Assembly (NCBI RefSeq): GCF_008080435.1 | Contig: NZ_VRKN01000014.1 | Location: 1 to 64,000 of the forward strand | Length of the DNA stretch: 64,000 bases | Reading direction: 5' to 3' | Source of the DNA: Enterobacter asburiae | Lineage (GTDB): Bacteria > Pseudomonadota > Gammaproteobacteria > Enterobacterales > Enterobacteriaceae | Shown here: one piece after another, positions 25,601-37,875 of the stretch | Position numbering within the stretch: the stretch's first letter is position 1 | How the letters are laid out: the number at the start of each line of letters is the position of its first letter | The notes under the pieces: generated by a model | Told to the model about the DNA's origin: nothing | Seen by the model: the letters and a program-made list of their open reading frames with translations, nothing else | Databases searched by the model: none | Program-made: the position numbers and the translations under genes

Positions 25601-26284
25601 CTACAAGGTACGGCACAGACACCATACCTGAACCGACGCGGCGCCGCTTCGCAAAAGCAGTCGGGAAAGTTCAGCAACGGTACTGCCCGTGGTGACGACA
25701 TCATCCACAATCGCGATATGGAGACCGTCGACCGGCAATTCAAGGCGAAAGGCATTTTTGAGGTTCCTTTTGCGAAGCCGGGCGCTGAGCTGATGCTGGA
25801 TGGCGGTGGCATGAACTCGTGTAAGCGCGCCGGCATCATACCGACAGCCGAGCCACCGTGCGAGGGGACGGCAGATCAGGTCACTCTGGTTATAGCCACG
25901 CCGCCAGTGCCGACGTCGGTATAAGGGGACATTCACCACCATGTCGATTTTCGGCAGTGCGCGATGACGCCGTGCCTGCAAAACTGCCAACAATAGCAGG
26001 CGGGCAAGGGGCTGTGCCAGCGAGCTCTGCCCGGAAAACTTCAGCGCGTGAATCAGCCTGCTCAGCGGTGGAACATAATCATCCACGGCCACCAGCGCGC
26101 TCCACGGCGGGGATTTTTTCAGGCAACGGCCACAGGGCAAAGAGGGATTTGTGGCCGGTAAACCACATTGTGGACAGGTCCCGATACGCCATTCCAGCGA
26201 GCGCGTGCAGACGGAGCAGACGCCCCACCGGCTGAGTGCCAGCGGCATTTGGCATAGCCAGCACAAGCCAGGTACTGTTAGCAT
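25601..26284 (-). CDS. gntX: DNA utilisation protein GntX (ComF family)
   Basis: A 227-residue ComF-like protein. The N-terminal zinc-ribbon-like region has paired cysteines (CWLC, CSVC, CPQCG, CGRC), and the C-terminal phosphoribosyltransferase-fold motif is IVDDVVTTGSTVAEL. E. coli GntX is needed for using DNA as a nutrient; its biochemical activity is not known. The frame stays open to 26449 across the bioH start, but the ATG at 26284 gives MLTVPGLCWLC and the E. coli length. The hof genes at 45.8 kb belong to the same proposed DNA-use process. Confidence 0.94.
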   Translation of the reverse strand: MLTVPGLCWLCQMPLALSRWGVCSVCTRSLEWRIGTCPQCGLPATNPSLPCGRCLKKSPPWSALVAVDDYVPPLSRLIHALKFSGQSSLAQPLARLLLLAVLQARRHRALPKIDMVVNVPLYRRRHWRRGYNQSDLICRPLARWLGCRYDAGALTRVHATAIQHQLSARLRKRNLKNAFRLELPVDGLHIAIVDDVVTTGSTVAELSRLLLRSGAASVQVWCLCRTL

Positions 26285-26320
26285 ATGCAACCTCCATGTG
26301 AAAAAAGAGAACAGTAACTG

Positions 26321-27094
26321 ATGAAGACGCTGTGGTGGCAGACTGTAGGGACAGGAAATTGCCATCTTGTGCTGCTGCACGGATGGGGCCTGAATGCGGA
26401 GATATGGCATTGCATACGTGAGGAACTTGCCTCGCATTTCACACTGCATCTCGTGGATTTGCCCGGCTTTGGCCGCAGCCGCGGTTTTGGCGCGTTATCG
26501 CTTGATGAGATGGCGCAGCAGCTTCTGGACGCTGCGCCGCAAAACGCGGTCTGGCTGGGCTGGAGTCTGGGCGGACTGGTGGCGAGTCAGATTGCGCTGT
26601 CGCGGCCTGACCGCGTACAAGCGCTGGTGACGGTGGCGTCGTCGCCCTGTTTTAGCGCGCAGGACGCGTGGCCAGGGATCAAACCTGAAGTGCTGGCGGG
26701 CTTCCAGCAGCAGCTGAGCGAAGATTTCCAGCGGACCGTCGAGCGGTTTCTTGCATTGCAGACAATGGGCACTGACACCGCGCGTAAGGATGCCCGAACG
26801 CTGAAGCAGACCGTGCTTTCGCTGCCGATGCCGGAGGTTGAGGTGCTTAACGGCGGTCTTGAGCTTCTGAAAACGGTTGACCTGCGCGAGCCCCTGGCCG
26901 CGCTGACGGTGCCGCACCTGCGTATCTACGGTTACCTCGACGGGATTGTGCCGCGCAAAGTGGTTCCGCTGCTGGATTCGCTCTGGCCGGACAGCGAATC
27001 GCAGATCATTGCCAAAGCCGCACATGCCCCGTTTATCTCTCATCCGACGGAGTTTTGTTCAGCGCTCATTGCGTTAAGTCAACGTTTCGACTGA
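26321..27094 (+). CDS. bioH: Pimeloyl-[acyl-carrier protein] methyl ester esterase
   Basis: A 257-residue alpha/beta-hydrolase that removes the methyl group from pimeloyl-ACP methyl ester, the last step in making the biotin precursor chain. The catalytic triad can be placed as Ser82 (GWSLGG), Asp207 and His235 (KAAHAPF), the same numbers as in E. coli. It is divergent from gntX with 36 bases between the starts and unlinked to the other bio genes, as in K-12. Confidence 0.97.
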   Translation: MKTLWWQTVGTGNCHLVLLHGWGLNAEIWHCIREELASHFTLHLVDLPGFGRSRGFGALSLDEMAQQLLDAAPQNAVWLGWSLGGLVASQIALSRPDRVQALVTVASSPCFSAQDAWPGIKPEVLAGFQQQLSEDFQRTVERFLALQTMGTDTARKDARTLKQTVLSLPMPEVEVLNGGLELLKTVDLREPLAALTVPHLRIYGYLDGIVPRKVVPLLDSLWPDSESQIIAKAAHAPFISHPTEFCSALIALSQRFD

Positions 27095-27126
27095 TTATTT
27101 TCTATCCAGCCTGGAAAAAGTAACAC

Positions 27127-27157
27127 ACCGCAACCATACTCCAGATGTCGTTGCGGT
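27127..27157. promoter_or_regulatory. Inverted repeat between bioH and the DUF1471 gene
   Basis: ACCGCAAC and GTTGCGGT form a perfect 8-bp inverted repeat around 15 bases, followed by TGTTCTG. It lies 33 bases after bioH and 48 bases before the next start. It could be a weak terminator for bioH or an operator for the DUF1471 gene; the sequence does not decide. Confidence 0.4.
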
Positions 27158-27205
27158 TGTTCTGCCTACGATAATCAAAACAACAATCCTATGGAGAGTC
27201 AGGTT

Positions 27206-27475
27206 ATGAAACTTGTTACAGGTATTGTCACTTCTCTGGTTATTGGGTCACTGTCATTTGGCGTCTTTGCGGCAAAAGAGCTGGAAAAAGATAAAGTTGC
27301 CGGCATGAATCTGACGAAAATTGGTGAGATTACTACGTCTGACACCACCGCGCCGATGGACGCGAGAAAAGAGCTGTCGAAGAAAGCGGATGAGCTGGGC
27401 GGAACGTACTACGTCGTCACCAGCGCTGAAAAGCAGACCAAAAACGTACGCGCAACGGCGGACGTCTACAAGTAA
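27206..27475 (+). CDS. Small periplasmic DUF1471 protein (YdgH/BhsA/McbA-like)
   Basis: An 89-residue protein with a signal peptide of about 22 residues (positive MK, hydrophobic core, VFA cleavage site) and one YdgH/BhsA/McbA-like domain. Family landmarks are KIGEITTS, DARKELSKKADELGGTYYVVTSA and the ending ADVYK. Relatives are small periplasmic or outer-surface proteins linked to stress and biofilm, but the role of this one is unknown. Of two in-frame ATGs, the second (27206) has GGAGAG at a good distance. K-12 has the PD-(D/E)XK gene rpnA at this place. A hairpin terminator follows. Confidence 0.85.
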   Translation: MKLVTGIVTSLVIGSLSFGVFAAKELEKDKVAGMNLTKIGEITTSDTTAPMDARKELSKKADELGGTYYVVTSAEKQTKNVRATADVYK

Positions 27476-27481
27476 TACGAT

Positions 27482-27510
27482 AAAGCCAGGCAGCGATGCC
27501 TGGCTTTATT
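27482..27510. terminator. Bidirectional terminator between the DUF1471 gene and feoC
   Basis: AAAGCCAGGC and GCCTGGCTTT form a 10-bp perfect stem with an AGCGAT loop, flanked by A/T on both sides. The two genes converge on it, and its right end touches the feoC stop, so it can serve both transcripts. Confidence 0.88.
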
Positions 27511-27745
27511 AACGCAGTGCCCACCACTCCCTGAGGCAGGCTTTTCCTTCCGGACAGCTTTTACAACTGCCGGAGAGACAGCCGTCCGCGTCTTCCTGAA
27601 TCCGCACGGCTTTCCCCATGGCTTCCAGTCTTTCCAGCATGGCATCGATCATCGGCTGCGGCGTATGCAGGCTGAGGCTCAGCTGTTTCGCCTCCATCCT
27701 ACCTTGTAGTGCCAGCAGGTCACGAACCTGAATCAACGATGCCAT
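27509..27745 (-). CDS. feoC: Fe(2+) transport regulator FeoC
   Basis: A 78-residue winged-helix protein with a C-terminal four-cysteine motif ([15 protein letters not shown], residues 56-70) that can hold an Fe-S cluster. It is thought to stabilise FeoB or regulate the feo system, and only gammaproteobacteria commonly carry it. It starts 10 bases after feoB, so it is the last gene of feoABC. The length equals E. coli FeoC. Confidence 0.95.
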   Translation of the reverse strand: MASLIQVRDLLALQGRMEAKQLSLSLHTPQPMIDAMLERLEAMGKAVRIQEDADGCLSGSCKSCPEGKACLREWWALR

Positions 27746-27755
27746 GGTGTGCTCC

Positions 27756-30074
27756 TTAGTGACAGTCGCCCGCCGGGCTGCTGCAGCAGGTCGCGGCGGT
27801 TTTACGGTTTGCCAGCAGATCGATGTCGACGCGGCTGCGTGCCCGCCGCAACAGACCGAGCACTATCACGTTAAATAGGACAACCGCGAGAATGCAGACC
27901 AGGCTGTAGCGCGGATGCTGGCTGAAGTTAACGGTTTGATAAAAGAGCGTCGACAGCGAGTACGCAATGTTTAACCCCCACAGGATGGAGAAGCCCATCC
28001 AGCCGCGGCTGGACTCGCGGGCAATCGCCCCCATCACGGAGATGCACGGAATGTAGAGCAGAACAAAGATGAGGTAGCTGTAGGCCGCGGACGCGCTGCC
28101 AAATTTCTCGCCCATCACGCCCATGGCACCCGTCGCCATTTCGCCGTCGCCTTTGCTGGCCTCAATGGGGTTCGCCAGCACGCTCAGGCTGAAGGTATCT
28201 TTCAGGCTCTGCCAGGTTTCCTCTACGGCACCCAGTAGTTCATGTCCGAGATGAAACTCTGCCGGATTAAATTCCTGCTCCTGAATGTTCTCTGCGGTGT
28301 AAAGCGTGTTCAGGGTGCCGACAACCACCTCTTTCGCCATCGCACCGGTGAACAGCCCGACGGTTGCCTGCCAGTTATCCTCATGTACGCCAATCGGTTT
28401 GAAGACCGGCGTGATGACGCGGCTGACGGAGGCGAGGGCAGAGTCGTTGATGTTATCTGCCGCCTGTCCACTGAGGGTGAAGCTGTTCAGCGCGCTCAGG
28501 AAAATACTGACGATGACAATCACCTTACCGGCGCGCAGCACAAAGCCTTTCAGGCGCTGCCAGGTCTGGATTGCCAGGCTTTTCAGATGCGGCACGTGAT
28601 ACACCGGCAGCTCCATCACAAACGGAGACGCTTCACCGCGCATAATGGTGTGCTTCAGCATTAAACCGGTGAGGATGGCCATCACGATGCCCAGCACATA
28701 CAGCGAGAAGACCGCCAGCGCGCCCTGCTGACCAAAGAAGGCGGCGGCAAAGACCGCAAAGATTGCCAGACGGGCACCGCAGGACATAAACGGCGCCATC
28801 ATGATGGTCATCAGGCGTTCACGCGGCGCATCCAGGGTGCGTGCACCCATCACCGACGGCACGTTACAGCCGAAGCCGACAATTAACGGGACGAAGGATT
28901 TGCCCGGCAGACCCAGCGCCTGCATCAGACGATCCATCACGAACGCGGCGCGGGCCATGTAACCGGAATCTTCCAGGAACGAGAGGAACAGATACATCAT
29001 GCCGATCTGCGGCACCAGAGGCAGAACGGTGTTGATACCGCCGCCAATCCCCTGTGCGAGGAAAATGGTTAACCATTCCGGGAAGTGCAGGGTGTAACCC
29101 ACCCACTGAATACCGTGTACGAAGACCGCGACAGAACCGGCGTCGAAAATGGGCTGGAGTGCGCCACCGATGTTAATGGCAAGCAGGAACATCACGTACA
29201 TCACCAGCAGGAAGATGGGCAAACCGAGGAAGCGGTTAAGCACAACCCTATCCACCGCTGCCGTAAAGCGGCTGGGTTCTGCCGTCAGGGCGTTACTGAC
29301 AACGTCGCAAATCGAGGCGATGGCCTGGTAACGCGCATCGGCGATGTGCAGCGCCGGGTCGTCCAGCTCGTCGCTAAGACGGGCCACCGTCGCGTCCAGC
29401 TTATCTGCCGCATGCCCGGCGTAAGCGCGGCTGTAGATGTCTCCTTCCAGCATCTGCAGGCCGAGCCACAGGCGCTGTTTCGCAGGCATGCTGTTGTCCA
29501 TCTCCTGCGCCAGCACATTGGCTTCGCGCAGGAGAGGCTTCGCGTAATGCACCAGCTCAATGTCGCGATTACCCGCGTGACGGTCAATCGCCAGCTTCAG
29601 CGCATCAATACCGCGAGCGCGCGTCGAGACCAGCGGAACGACCGGGCACCCCAGGCGCGCGGAGAGGGCATCGACGTCGATGCGCAGCTTTTGTTTCTCC
29701 GCAATGTCGAGCATGTTGAGCGCCACGATGCAGGGGATCCCCAGCTCCAGCAGCTGCAGCGTCAGATAAAGGTTACGCTCGAGATTGGAGGCATCGACCA
29801 CGTTGATCAGCAGGTCCGCGTCGCCGCCAAGAATATAGTGGCAGGCAATCTGCTCATCGAGCGAGGTTTGCGACGAAATGGTGGTTAAAGAGTAGGTGCC
29901 GGGAAGGTCAACCAGCGTCACCTGGTTGTCTGTTGTCGTGAACTGGCCCTCTTTACGCTCAACCGTCACGCCCGCCCAGTTGCCCACGCGCTGGCGTGCG
30001 CCGGTCAGCTGGTTAAAAAGGGTGGTCTTGCCGGAATTAGGATTGCCAATTAAGCCAATAGTTAACTTTTTCAT
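27756..30074 (-). CDS. feoB: Ferrous iron transporter FeoB
   Basis: A 772-residue inner-membrane ferrous iron transporter. The N-terminal GTPase domain shows G1 (GNPNSGKTT, residues 10-18), G3 (DLPGTYSL) and G4 (NMLD). The membrane half contains two Gate motifs and conserved cysteines such as [11 protein letters not shown] and CISVMG. It is one residue shorter than E. coli FeoB. It lies 29 bases after feoA and 10 bases before feoC. A histidine or cysteine-rich tail ([12 protein letters not shown]) ends the protein. Confidence 0.97.
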   Translation of the reverse strand: MKKLTIGLIGNPNSGKTTLFNQLTGARQRVGNWAGVTVERKEGQFTTTDNQVTLVDLPGTYSLTTISSQTSLDEQIACHYILGGDADLLINVVDASNLERNLYLTLQLLELGIPCIVALNMLDIAEKQKLRIDVDALSARLGCPVVPLVSTRARGIDALKLAIDRHAGNRDIELVHYAKPLLREANVLAQEMDNSMPAKQRLWLGLQMLEGDIYSRAYAGHAADKLDATVARLSDELDDPALHIADARYQAIASICDVVSNALTAEPSRFTAAVDRVVLNRFLGLPIFLLVMYVMFLLAINIGGALQPIFDAGSVAVFVHGIQWVGYTLHFPEWLTIFLAQGIGGGINTVLPLVPQIGMMYLFLSFLEDSGYMARAAFVMDRLMQALGLPGKSFVPLIVGFGCNVPSVMGARTLDAPRERLMTIMMAPFMSCGARLAIFAVFAAAFFGQQGALAVFSLYVLGIVMAILTGLMLKHTIMRGEASPFVMELPVYHVPHLKSLAIQTWQRLKGFVLRAGKVIVIVSIFLSALNSFTLSGQAADNINDSALASVSRVITPVFKPIGVHEDNWQATVGLFTGAMAKEVVVGTLNTLYTAENIQEQEFNPAEFHLGHELLGAVEETWQSLKDTFSLSVLANPIEASKGDGEMATGAMGVMGEKFGSASAAYSYLIFVLLYIPCISVMGAIARESSRGWMGFSILWGLNIAYSLSTLFYQTVNFSQHPRYSLVCILAVVLFNVIVLGLLRRARSRVDIDLLANRKTAATCCSSPAGDCH

Positions 30075-30103
30075 TTTTTAGACTCACTGAAACCGCTGGC
30101 TTG

Positions 30104-30331
30104 TTATCGGGATAAGGCTTCGACTTCTATTAATGCGAGGTCTTTCTTACGCAGCACCAGATTCACGCGGCGGGTTTCGATGTGAACCGGATCACCTAGC
30201 GGCGCCACGCGCACGACCTGAAATGACGAGCCGGGCAGCATGCCCAGCGACAGCAGCTTTTGCCGATAGGCCGGGCTAATTTCGCGGGTAAAACCGGTAA
30301 TCTTCCATGCACTGTCTGGAGTGAATTGCAT
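30104..30331 (-). CDS. feoA: Ferrous iron transport protein FeoA
   Basis: A 75-residue cytosolic SH3-like protein needed for FeoB-mediated Fe(2+) uptake, probably by contacting Feo[13 protein letters not shown] and [23 protein letters not shown] are family hallmarks. The ATG at 30331 gives MQFTPD and the E. coli length; an upstream ATG at 30346 is less likely. It is first in feoABC, downstream of Fur and FNR candidate sites. Confidence 0.95.
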   Translation of the reverse strand: MQFTPDSAWKITGFTREISPAYRQKLLSLGMLPGSSFQVVRVAPLGDPVHIETRRVNLVLRKKDLALIEVEALSR

Positions 30332-30373
30332 AACGCCTGATTCCACGAAAGGTTAAATTATCTACTATGGGAT

Positions 30374-30392
30374 GATAATGAGAATAGTTTTT
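30374..30392 (-). promoter_or_regulatory. Fur box upstream of feoA
   Basis: GATAATGAGAATAGTTTTT matches the 19-bp Fur consensus (GATAATGATAATCATTATC) closely in its left half and less well in its right half; ATC follows at 30393-30395. It is 43-61 bases before the feoA start. Iron-Fur repression of feo is known in E. coli. Confidence 0.65.
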
Positions 30393-30449
30393 ATCAGCAA
30401 TATTAAAACTGTGACGGAATGTTGTTTGCGGTATTAATTTACGGCCTGT

Positions 30450-30463
30450 TTGACCTTGCTCAA
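30450..30463 (-). promoter_or_regulatory. Candidate FNR site upstream of feoA
   Basis: TTGACCTTGCTCAA keeps the outer TTGA...TCAA of the FNR consensus TTGATNNNNATCAA with one change in each half. It lies about 120 bases before feoA. Anaerobic activation of feo by FNR is known in E. coli. The site is weaker than the one at nirB. Confidence 0.45.
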
Positions 30464-30573
30464 TATTTGCTGAATTGCCTGGGAAACGAAAAGGGGGGTA
30501 TTTGTTAACGGGGTGATAATTAGTGGTTTAAATATGGCTACATCCTGTTTATTTTAATTCCCTGCGGCCTGCT

Positions 30574-30640
30574 TGCCGGGCGGCACTGCGTTTGCCCGGC
30601 CTACAAAACCGTAGGCCCGGTCAGCGCAGCGCCACCGGGC
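30574..30640. repeat. REP pair (BIME) between feoA and yhgF
   Basis: GCCGGGCGGCACTGCG... ending GGCCTAC (30574-30604) and GTAGGCCCGGTCAGCGC... ending CCACCGGGC (30611-30640) are opposed REP units just after the yhgF stop. Both flanking genes are on the minus strand, so the pair may protect the yhgF 3' end. Confidence 0.82.
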
Positions 30641-30650
30641 AGGTACGTCA

Positions 30651-32972
30651 TTATCGTTTTTTACCCATTGCCGCCGCCAGCGCATCCATCATCGCGCTGT
30701 TGCCTGCAGGCTGAGCATCACGTCCGCGCGGTTTTGCCGCCGGACGCTGCTGCTCGCGGCCACCGCCATTGCCGCCACGGCGCGCGTTGGTGTCGCCCGG
30801 CTGCTCGTCCAGACGCATGGTCAGCGCGATACGCTTGCGCTGCAGATCCACTTCCAGCACTTTGACCTTCACGATGTCGCCCGCTTTGACCACGGTGTGT
30901 GGGTCTTCAACGAACTTGTCGGCAAGGGATGAGATATGCACCAGACCATCCTGATGTACGCCGATATCCACGAACGCGCCAAAGTTGGTGACGTTGGTCA
31001 CCGCGCCTTCCAGCACCATGCCAGGCAGCAGGTCGTTCATGGTTTCCACGCCGTCAGCAAAGGTCGCCGTTTTGAACTCAGGACGCGGGTCACGGCCTGG
31101 TTTTTCCAGCTCTTTGATGATGTCGGTGACGGTTGGGACACCAAATTTGTCGTCGGTGAAATCAACGGCTTTCAGGTTGCGCAGGGCGCTGTTGTCACCC
31201 ATGAGATCTTTCAGCGCCTGCTGGGTGGCGGCCAGAATGCGTTCCACCACAGGGTACGCTTCCGGGTGAACGGTGGAGGCATCCAGCGGGTTATCGCCGT
31301 GGTTGATACGCAGGAAGCCCGCACACTGCTCAAAGGCTTTCGGCCCCAGACGGCTCACTTTAAGCAGCTGCTGACGGTTCTGGAACTGACCATTCTCATC
31401 ACGCCAGGCGACGATGTTCTGCGCCATCATGCGGGTTAAGCCCGCCACGCGGGTCAGCAGGGGTACGGAGGCAGTGTTCAGGTCAACACCGACGGCGTTT
31501 ACGCAGTCTTCCACGACCGCATCCAGCTTGCGCGCCAGCTGCGTCTGGCTCACGTCGTGCTGATACTGGCCCACGCCGATGGATTTCGGGTCGATCTTCA
31601 CCAGCTCCGCCAGCGGATCCTGCAGGCGGCGAGCGATAGAGACCGCACCGCGCAGGGAAACGTCCAGGTCCGGGAACTCCTGGGCCGCCAGCTCGGACGC
31701 GGAATAGACGGATGCCCCCGCTTCGCTGACGATCACTTTCTGTGCCGTCACTTTCGGGAACTGCTTCTGCACGTCGAGGTAGAAACGCTCGGTTTCACGT
31801 GAGGCCGTACCGTTGCCGATGGCAACCAGCTCCACGTTGTATTTTTCGCACAGCGCCGCCACGACGACGGCCGCTTTCGCTGCCTGGCCGGTGTGCGGAT
31901 AAATGGTATCGGTAGCCACCAGCTTGCCGGTGCCGTCAACCACAGCGACCTTCACGCCGGTACGCAGACCCGGATCGAGACCCATGGTCGCGCGCAGGCC
32001 GGCAGGGGCGGCCATCAGCAGGTCGTGCAGGTTACGGGCGAAGACGTTAATCGCTTCGTCTTCGGCGCGTTCGCGCACGGTGCCCATCAGTTCGGTTTCG
32101 AGGTGCATCAGCACCTTGATGCGCCAGGTCCAGCTCACCACGCCTTTGCGCCAGCTGTCCGCCGGGGCGTTGTTCAGGCGCAGGCCAAGATGGTCTATGA
32201 TGATCTGCTCGCAGTGGCTCTCTTTCGGCGGCTCGTCAAACTGCGGGTCGGCGTTCAGGGAGAGCTGGAGCACGCCTTCGTTGCGGCCGCGGAACATCGC
32301 CAGCGCGCGGTGTGAAGGGGTGGTAGAGATTGGTTCGTGGTGATCGAAGTAGTCGCGGAATTTCGCACCTTCTTCCTCTTTCCCCGCGACGACGGTAGAG
32401 ACGATGTGGGCATTCTTCCACAGGTAATCACGCACTTTAGCGAGCAGGGCGGCGTCTTCGGCGAAGCGCTCCATCAGAATGTAGCGTGCGCCGTCGAGGG
32501 CGGCCTTGGTGTCCGCTACGCCTTTGTCGGCGTCGATAAATTTCGCCGCTTCGGTATCGGGATCGTGGGACGGCTCGTTCCACAGCAGGTCGGCCAGCGG
32601 CTCAAGACCCGCTTCAATCGCAATCTGCCCGCGCGTGCGGCGCTTCGGTTTGTACGGCAGATAGAGATCTTCGAGTTCGGTTTTGCTCAGGGTGCCGTTA
32701 ATGGCGCTTTCCAGCTCGCTGGTCAGTTTACCCTGTTCGCCGATGGATTTGAGGATCGCCTGACGACGTTCTTCCAGTTCGCGCAGATAGCCCAGACGGG
32801 TCTCCAGGTTACGCAGCTGCGTGTCATCCAGACCGCCGGTGACTTCCTTACGATAGCGTGCAATAAACGGCACGGTGTTCCCTTCATCAAGCAGGCGAAC
32901 GGCAGCTTCTACCTGTTCGGCTCTGGCCTGAATATCACCCGCAATAATGCGGCAGAGCGAATCTTTCATCAT
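30651..32972 (-). CDS. yhgF: Tex-family S1 RNA-binding transcription accessory protein YhgF
   Basis: A 773-residue Tex-type protein, the same length as E. coli YhgF. An N-terminal helical region is followed by a YqgF/RNase H-like fold ([16 protein letters not shown], about residue 330), helix-hairpin-helix repeats (about 500-560) and a C-terminal S1 domain ([28 protein letters not shown], about 655-685). The tail is rich in Gly, Arg and Gln. Tex proteins bind nucleic acid and influence transcription; the exact bacterial role is unsettled. It reads as a single-gene transcript. Confidence 0.94.
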   Translation of the reverse strand: MMKDSLCRIIAGDIQARAEQVEAAVRLLDEGNTVPFIARYRKEVTGGLDDTQLRNLETRLGYLRELEERRQAILKSIGEQGKLTSELESAINGTLSKTELEDLYLPYKPKRRTRGQIAIEAGLEPLADLLWNEPSHDPDTEAAKFIDADKGVADTKAALDGARYILMERFAEDAALLAKVRDYLWKNAHIVSTVVAGKEEEGAKFRDYFDHHEPISTTPSHRALAMFRGRNEGVLQLSLNADPQFDEPPKESHCEQIIIDHLGLRLNNAPADSWRKGVVSWTWRIKVLMHLETELMGTVRERAEDEAINVFARNLHDLLMAAPAGLRATMGLDPGLRTGVKVAVVDGTGKLVATDTIYPHTGQAAKAAVVVAALCEKYNVELVAIGNGTASRETERFYLDVQKQFPKVTAQKVIVSEAGASVYSASELAAQEFPDLDVSLRGAVSIARRLQDPLAELVKIDPKSIGVGQYQHDVSQTQLARKLDAVVEDCVNAVGVDLNTASVPLLTRVAGLTRMMAQNIVAWRDENGQFQNRQQLLKVSRLGPKAFEQCAGFLRINHGDNPLDASTVHPEAYPVVERILAATQQALKDLMGDNSALRNLKAVDFTDDKFGVPTVTDIIKELEKPGRDPRPEFKTATFADGVETMNDLLPGMVLEGAVTNVTNFGAFVDIGVHQDGLVHISSLADKFVEDPHTVVKAGDIVKVKVLEVDLQRKRIALTMRLDEQPGDTNARRGGNGGGREQQRPAAKPRGRDAQPAGNSAMMDALAAAMGKKR

Positions 32973-33059
32973 GGCTTTATCATCTGTTGAGTCGAAAAAT
33001 CAGGGGATAGTTATACGGGCTGACACGGCAAAATGCCAGCCGGGGAGGGCGCTCTCGGA

Positions 33060-33533
33060 CTATTTTACGTAGACGATCTCATTGACGTACCAGCTGGCTT
33101 CACCGGATGGGGTCTGAACGACGGCCAGATCGCCCACTTCCTTTTTCAGCAGCGCGCGGGCCATCGGGGAGTCGATGGAGATGTAATCCTTACGACCAAA
33201 AATTTCATCGTAGCCGACAATGCGAAAACGCAGGGTGTCACCGTCGTCGTTTTCAATCTCCACCCATGCGCCGAAGAACACTTTGCCCTCCTGCTGCGGG
33301 GAGTAATCGACAATTTTGAGATTCTCGAGGCACTTCGTCAGATAGCGAACCCGGCGATCAATTTCGCGCAGCCGCTTTTTGTTGTACTGGTAGTCAGCGT
33401 TTTCGCTGCGATCGCCCAGGCTTGCCGCCCAGGTCACCTTTTTGGTCACTTCAGGACGCTCTTCGCGCCAGAGGTAATCCATCTCTTTTTTGAGTTTCTC
33501 ATACCCTTCGCGGGTGATCAGGGGCGTTTTCAT
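33060..33533 (-). CDS. greB: Transcription elongation factor GreB
   Basis: A 157-residue elongation factor that enters the RNA polymerase secondary channel and stimulates cleavage of backtracked RNA. The N-terminal coiled coil (about 1-75) carries the acidic tip with GDRSENADYQYN, and the C-terminal FKBP-like domain has GRKDYISIDSPMARALL. It is one residue shorter than E. coli GreB. It is divergent from ompR, 232 bases away. Confidence 0.97.
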   Translation of the reverse strand: MKTPLITREGYEKLKKEMDYLWREERPEVTKKVTWAASLGDRSENADYQYNKKRLREIDRRVRYLTKCLENLKIVDYSPQQEGKVFFGAWVEIENDDGDTLRFRIVGYDEIFGRKDYISIDSPMARALLKKEVGDLAVVQTPSGEASWYVNEIVYVK

Positions 33534-33655
33534 GGTAAAGCCTTTGCTGCCTGCCGATTAACTGTCTTGCGCACAATACGTACCACACAGTGTAACAGAC
33601 AGGATTAATAATGATTTATGTGATGAAATGAGCAGATAAGCTGCTGTTAAATATG

Positions 33656-33737
33656 CTTTGTAACAATTTCGACTAGAATTTATACCAGAATTAGCTGGTC
33701 GAATACGTGCACTTTTTTAGAATACGCTGTTACAAAG
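33656..33737. promoter_or_regulatory. 10-bp inverted repeat flanking the ompR promoter region
   Basis: CTTTGTAACA (33656-33665) and TGTTACAAAG (33728-33737) are perfect inverted copies 62 bases apart, the second ending 28 bases before the ompR start. The TGTAACA core resembles halves of OmpR boxes at porin promoters, so autoregulation is possible. The link is inferred. AT-rich DNA lies between the copies, and no gene lies in the greB-ompR gap. Confidence 0.45.
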
Positions 33738-33765
33738 ACTATCCGAACCTTTGGGAGTACACACA

Positions 33766-35828
<2,063 letters not shown>

Positions 35829-35833
35829 AAAAA

Positions 35834-35857
35834 GGGTGGCACTAGCCACCCTTTTTT
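35834..35857 (+). terminator. Intrinsic terminator after envZ
   Basis: A GGGTGGC/GCCACCC stem with an ACTA loop is flanked by seven A and six T, so it could work in both directions. It starts five bases after the envZ stop and runs straight into a REP unit. Confidence 0.9.
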
Positions 35858-35889
35858 GTAGGTCGGGTAAGGCGAAGCCGCCACCCGAC
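35858..35889. repeat. Single REP unit after envZ
   Basis: GTAGGTCGGGTAAGGCGAAG followed by CCGCCACCCGAC abuts the envZ terminator. It is of the GGTAAGGCG subtype, like the second unit at 23277-23308. Confidence 0.82.
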
Positions 35890-35902
35890 AACATAAGACC
35901 TC

Positions 35903-35953
35903 TGCGGGCTGATGCCCTCACCCCGGCCCTCTCCCACGGGGAGAGGGAGAAGG
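35903..35953. repeat. CCCTCACCCC-family repeat between envZ and pckA
   Basis: GGGCTGATGCCCTCACCCC, GGCCCTCTCCC and GGGGAGAGGGAGAAGG form the full-length version of the repeat unit. It lies between converging genes and ends next to the pckA stop. Confidence 0.78.
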
Positions 35954-35954
35954 G

Positions 35955-37574
35955 CTACAGCTTCGGACCCGCACTCACCAGCGCTTCACCTGCCGGAGTA
36001 TCGGTATACTTCTCGAAGTTCTCAATAAACAGCTTCGCCAGCGATTCCGCCTTCTCACGCCACTGCTCCGGAGAACCGTACGTATTGCGCGGGTCGAGGA
36101 TATGCGTATCCACACCCGGCAGCGACGTTGGGATCGCCAGGTCAAACATCGGCAGCGTGAAGGTTTCGGCATCGTCCAGAGAACCATCCAGAATGGCGTC
36201 GATAATGGCGCGGGTATCTTTGATAGATATACGTTTGCCGGTACCGTTCCAGCCAGTGTTCACCAGGTACGCCTGCGCGCCGGATGCCTGCATGCGTTTC
36301 ACCAGCACTTCAGCGTACTGCGTCGGGTGCAGCGACAGGAAGGCCGCGCCGAAGCAGGCGGAGAAGGTTGGGGTTGGCTCCGTCACGCCGCGCTCGGTAC
36401 CCGCCAGCTTGGCGGTGAAGCCGGAGAGGAAGTGGTACTGCGTCTGGCTGGCCGTCAGGCGAGACACCGGAGGCAGCACGCCGAACGCATCCGCCGTCAG
36501 GAAAATGACCTTCGTGGCATGACCCGCTTTTGACACCGGCTTCACGATATTGTCGATGTGGTAGATCGGGTAAGAGACGCGGGTGTTTTCCGTTTTCGAC
36601 GCATCGTCGAAGTCGATGGAGCCATCGGCACGCACGGTGACGTTTTCCAGCAGCGCATCGCGACGGATCGCGTGGAAGATATCCGGCTCGGCCTCTTCAG
36701 ACAGGCGAATGGTCTTCGCGTAGCAGCCGCCTTCAAAGTTGAATACGCCGTCGTCATCCCAGCCGTGTTCGTCATCGCCAATGAGACGACGTTTTGGATC
36801 GGTGGACAGAGTGGTTTTGCCGGTGCCGGACAGGCCGAAGAATACCGCTACGTCGCCTTTTTCACCGACGTTAGCCGAGCAGTGCATGGAGGCGATGCCC
36901 CGCAGCGGCAGCAGGTAGTTCATGACGGAGAACATCCCTTTCTTCATTTCGCCGCCGTACCAGGTACCGCCGATCAGCTGGATACGCTCGGTCAGGTTGA
37001 AGGCAACAAAGTTTTCGGAGTTCAGACCCTGCTCTTTCCACTGTGGATTCGTGCATTTCGCACCGTTCATCACGATGAAATCCGGGGTGAAATCCTGCAG
37101 CTCTTCGTCGGTTGGACGAATAAACATGTTTTTCACGAAATGCGCCTGCCAGGCCACTTCAGTGATAAAACGCACGGAGAGACGGGTGTCGGCGTTAGCG
37201 CCGCAGAAAGCGTCGACAATGAACAGGCGCTTGCCGGAAAGTTGATGGGTGACGAGGCCTTTCAGGTGCTGCCAGGTTTCCGGGGAGAGCGGTTTGTTGT
37301 CGTTCTTCCCTTTGCCCTTGTCAGCCCACCACAGCGTATCGCGGGTGGTTTCGTCTCGGACGATATACTTATCTTTCGGCGAACGACCGGTAAAGATACC
37401 GGTATCGACGGCGATAGCACCAAGATTCGTCAACACACCGCGCTCGTATCCTTCCAGTGCTGGATTGAGCTCTTCCTGATACAGCGTATCGTAGTCGGGG
37501 TTGTAGACGATTTCCTGGACGTCGTGAATTCCATAAGCCTTGAGATCTTGCGGGGTTAAACCAGTAACACGCAT
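35955..37574 (-). CDS. pckA: Phosphoenolpyruvate carboxykinase (ATP)
   Basis: A 539-residue gluconeogenic enzyme that converts oxaloacetate and ATP to phosphoenolpyruvate, CO2 and ADP. The kinase loop GLSGTGKTT is near residues 247-255, with the metal/adenine motifs GDDEHGWDD and [18 protein letters not shown] downstream. It is one residue shorter than E. coli Pck. It stands alone, convergent with envZ. A CRP-like site lies about 220 bases upstream. Confidence 0.97.
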   Translation of the reverse strand: MRVTGLTPQDLKAYGIHDVQEIVYNPDYDTLYQEELNPALEGYERGVLTNLGAIAVDTGIFTGRSPKDKYIVRDETTRDTLWWADKGKGKNDNKPLSPETWQHLKGLVTHQLSGKRLFIVDAFCGANADTRLSVRFITEVAWQAHFVKNMFIRPTDEELQDFTPDFIVMNGAKCTNPQWKEQGLNSENFVAFNLTERIQLIGGTWYGGEMKKGMFSVMNYLLPLRGIASMHCSANVGEKGDVAVFFGLSGTGKTTLSTDPKRRLIGDDEHGWDDDGVFNFEGGCYAKTIRLSEEAEPDIFHAIRRDALLENVTVRADGSIDFDDASKTENTRVSYPIYHIDNIVKPVSKAGHATKVIFLTADAFGVLPPVSRLTASQTQYHFLSGFTAKLAGTERGVTEPTPTFSACFGAAFLSLHPTQYAEVLVKRMQASGAQAYLVNTGWNGTGKRISIKDTRAIIDAILDGSLDDAETFTLPMFDLAIPTSLPGVDTHILDPRNTYGSPEQWREKAESLAKLFIENFEKYTDTPAGEALVSAGPKL

Positions 37575-37795
37575 ATCACTGCTCCTTAGCCAATATGTAC
37601 TGCCTGAAATTGTAGGGTTTTTCTGAGGTTGTTAACCGCGACGGGGCTCATAGATTTACGCATCTGGACAAAACCCTTACTAACGGAAAACGCTGCGACT
37701 CCAGTCACAGCGCAGGCGGATTATCGCAGGAATCGCTTTTTGGTTGGGGAAAATGTTCCGAAAAGGTTAAAGAGTGGTGATTTTATCGGAAGGAA

Positions 37796-37811
37796 TGTGA
37801 ATGTAATCGCA
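37796..37811 (-). promoter_or_regulatory. Candidate CRP site upstream of pckA
   Basis: TGTGAATGTAATCGCA has the perfect TGTGA half and a TCGCA second half at the correct six-base spacing. It is 222 bases before the pckA start. E. coli pckA is activated by CRP, but the distance is long, so I give it moderate weight. The surrounding 350-base gap holds no gene. Confidence 0.45.
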
Positions 37812-37875
37812 TACACGTAAGAAAATTACGTAAGAGTTACATAGGGAAAACGATTCAGCTTAAGCGGGGATTATT

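Noticed and set aside
25556-25924. A 122-codon plus-strand frame opposite gntX
   Set aside because: It starts in the nfuA-gntX gap but lies mostly antisense to a conserved ComF-family gene and shows no known domain.
37629-37820. A 63-codon frame upstream of pckA
   Set aside because: It lies in a control region with a CRP-like site, has no clear ribosome binding site and resembles nothing known.
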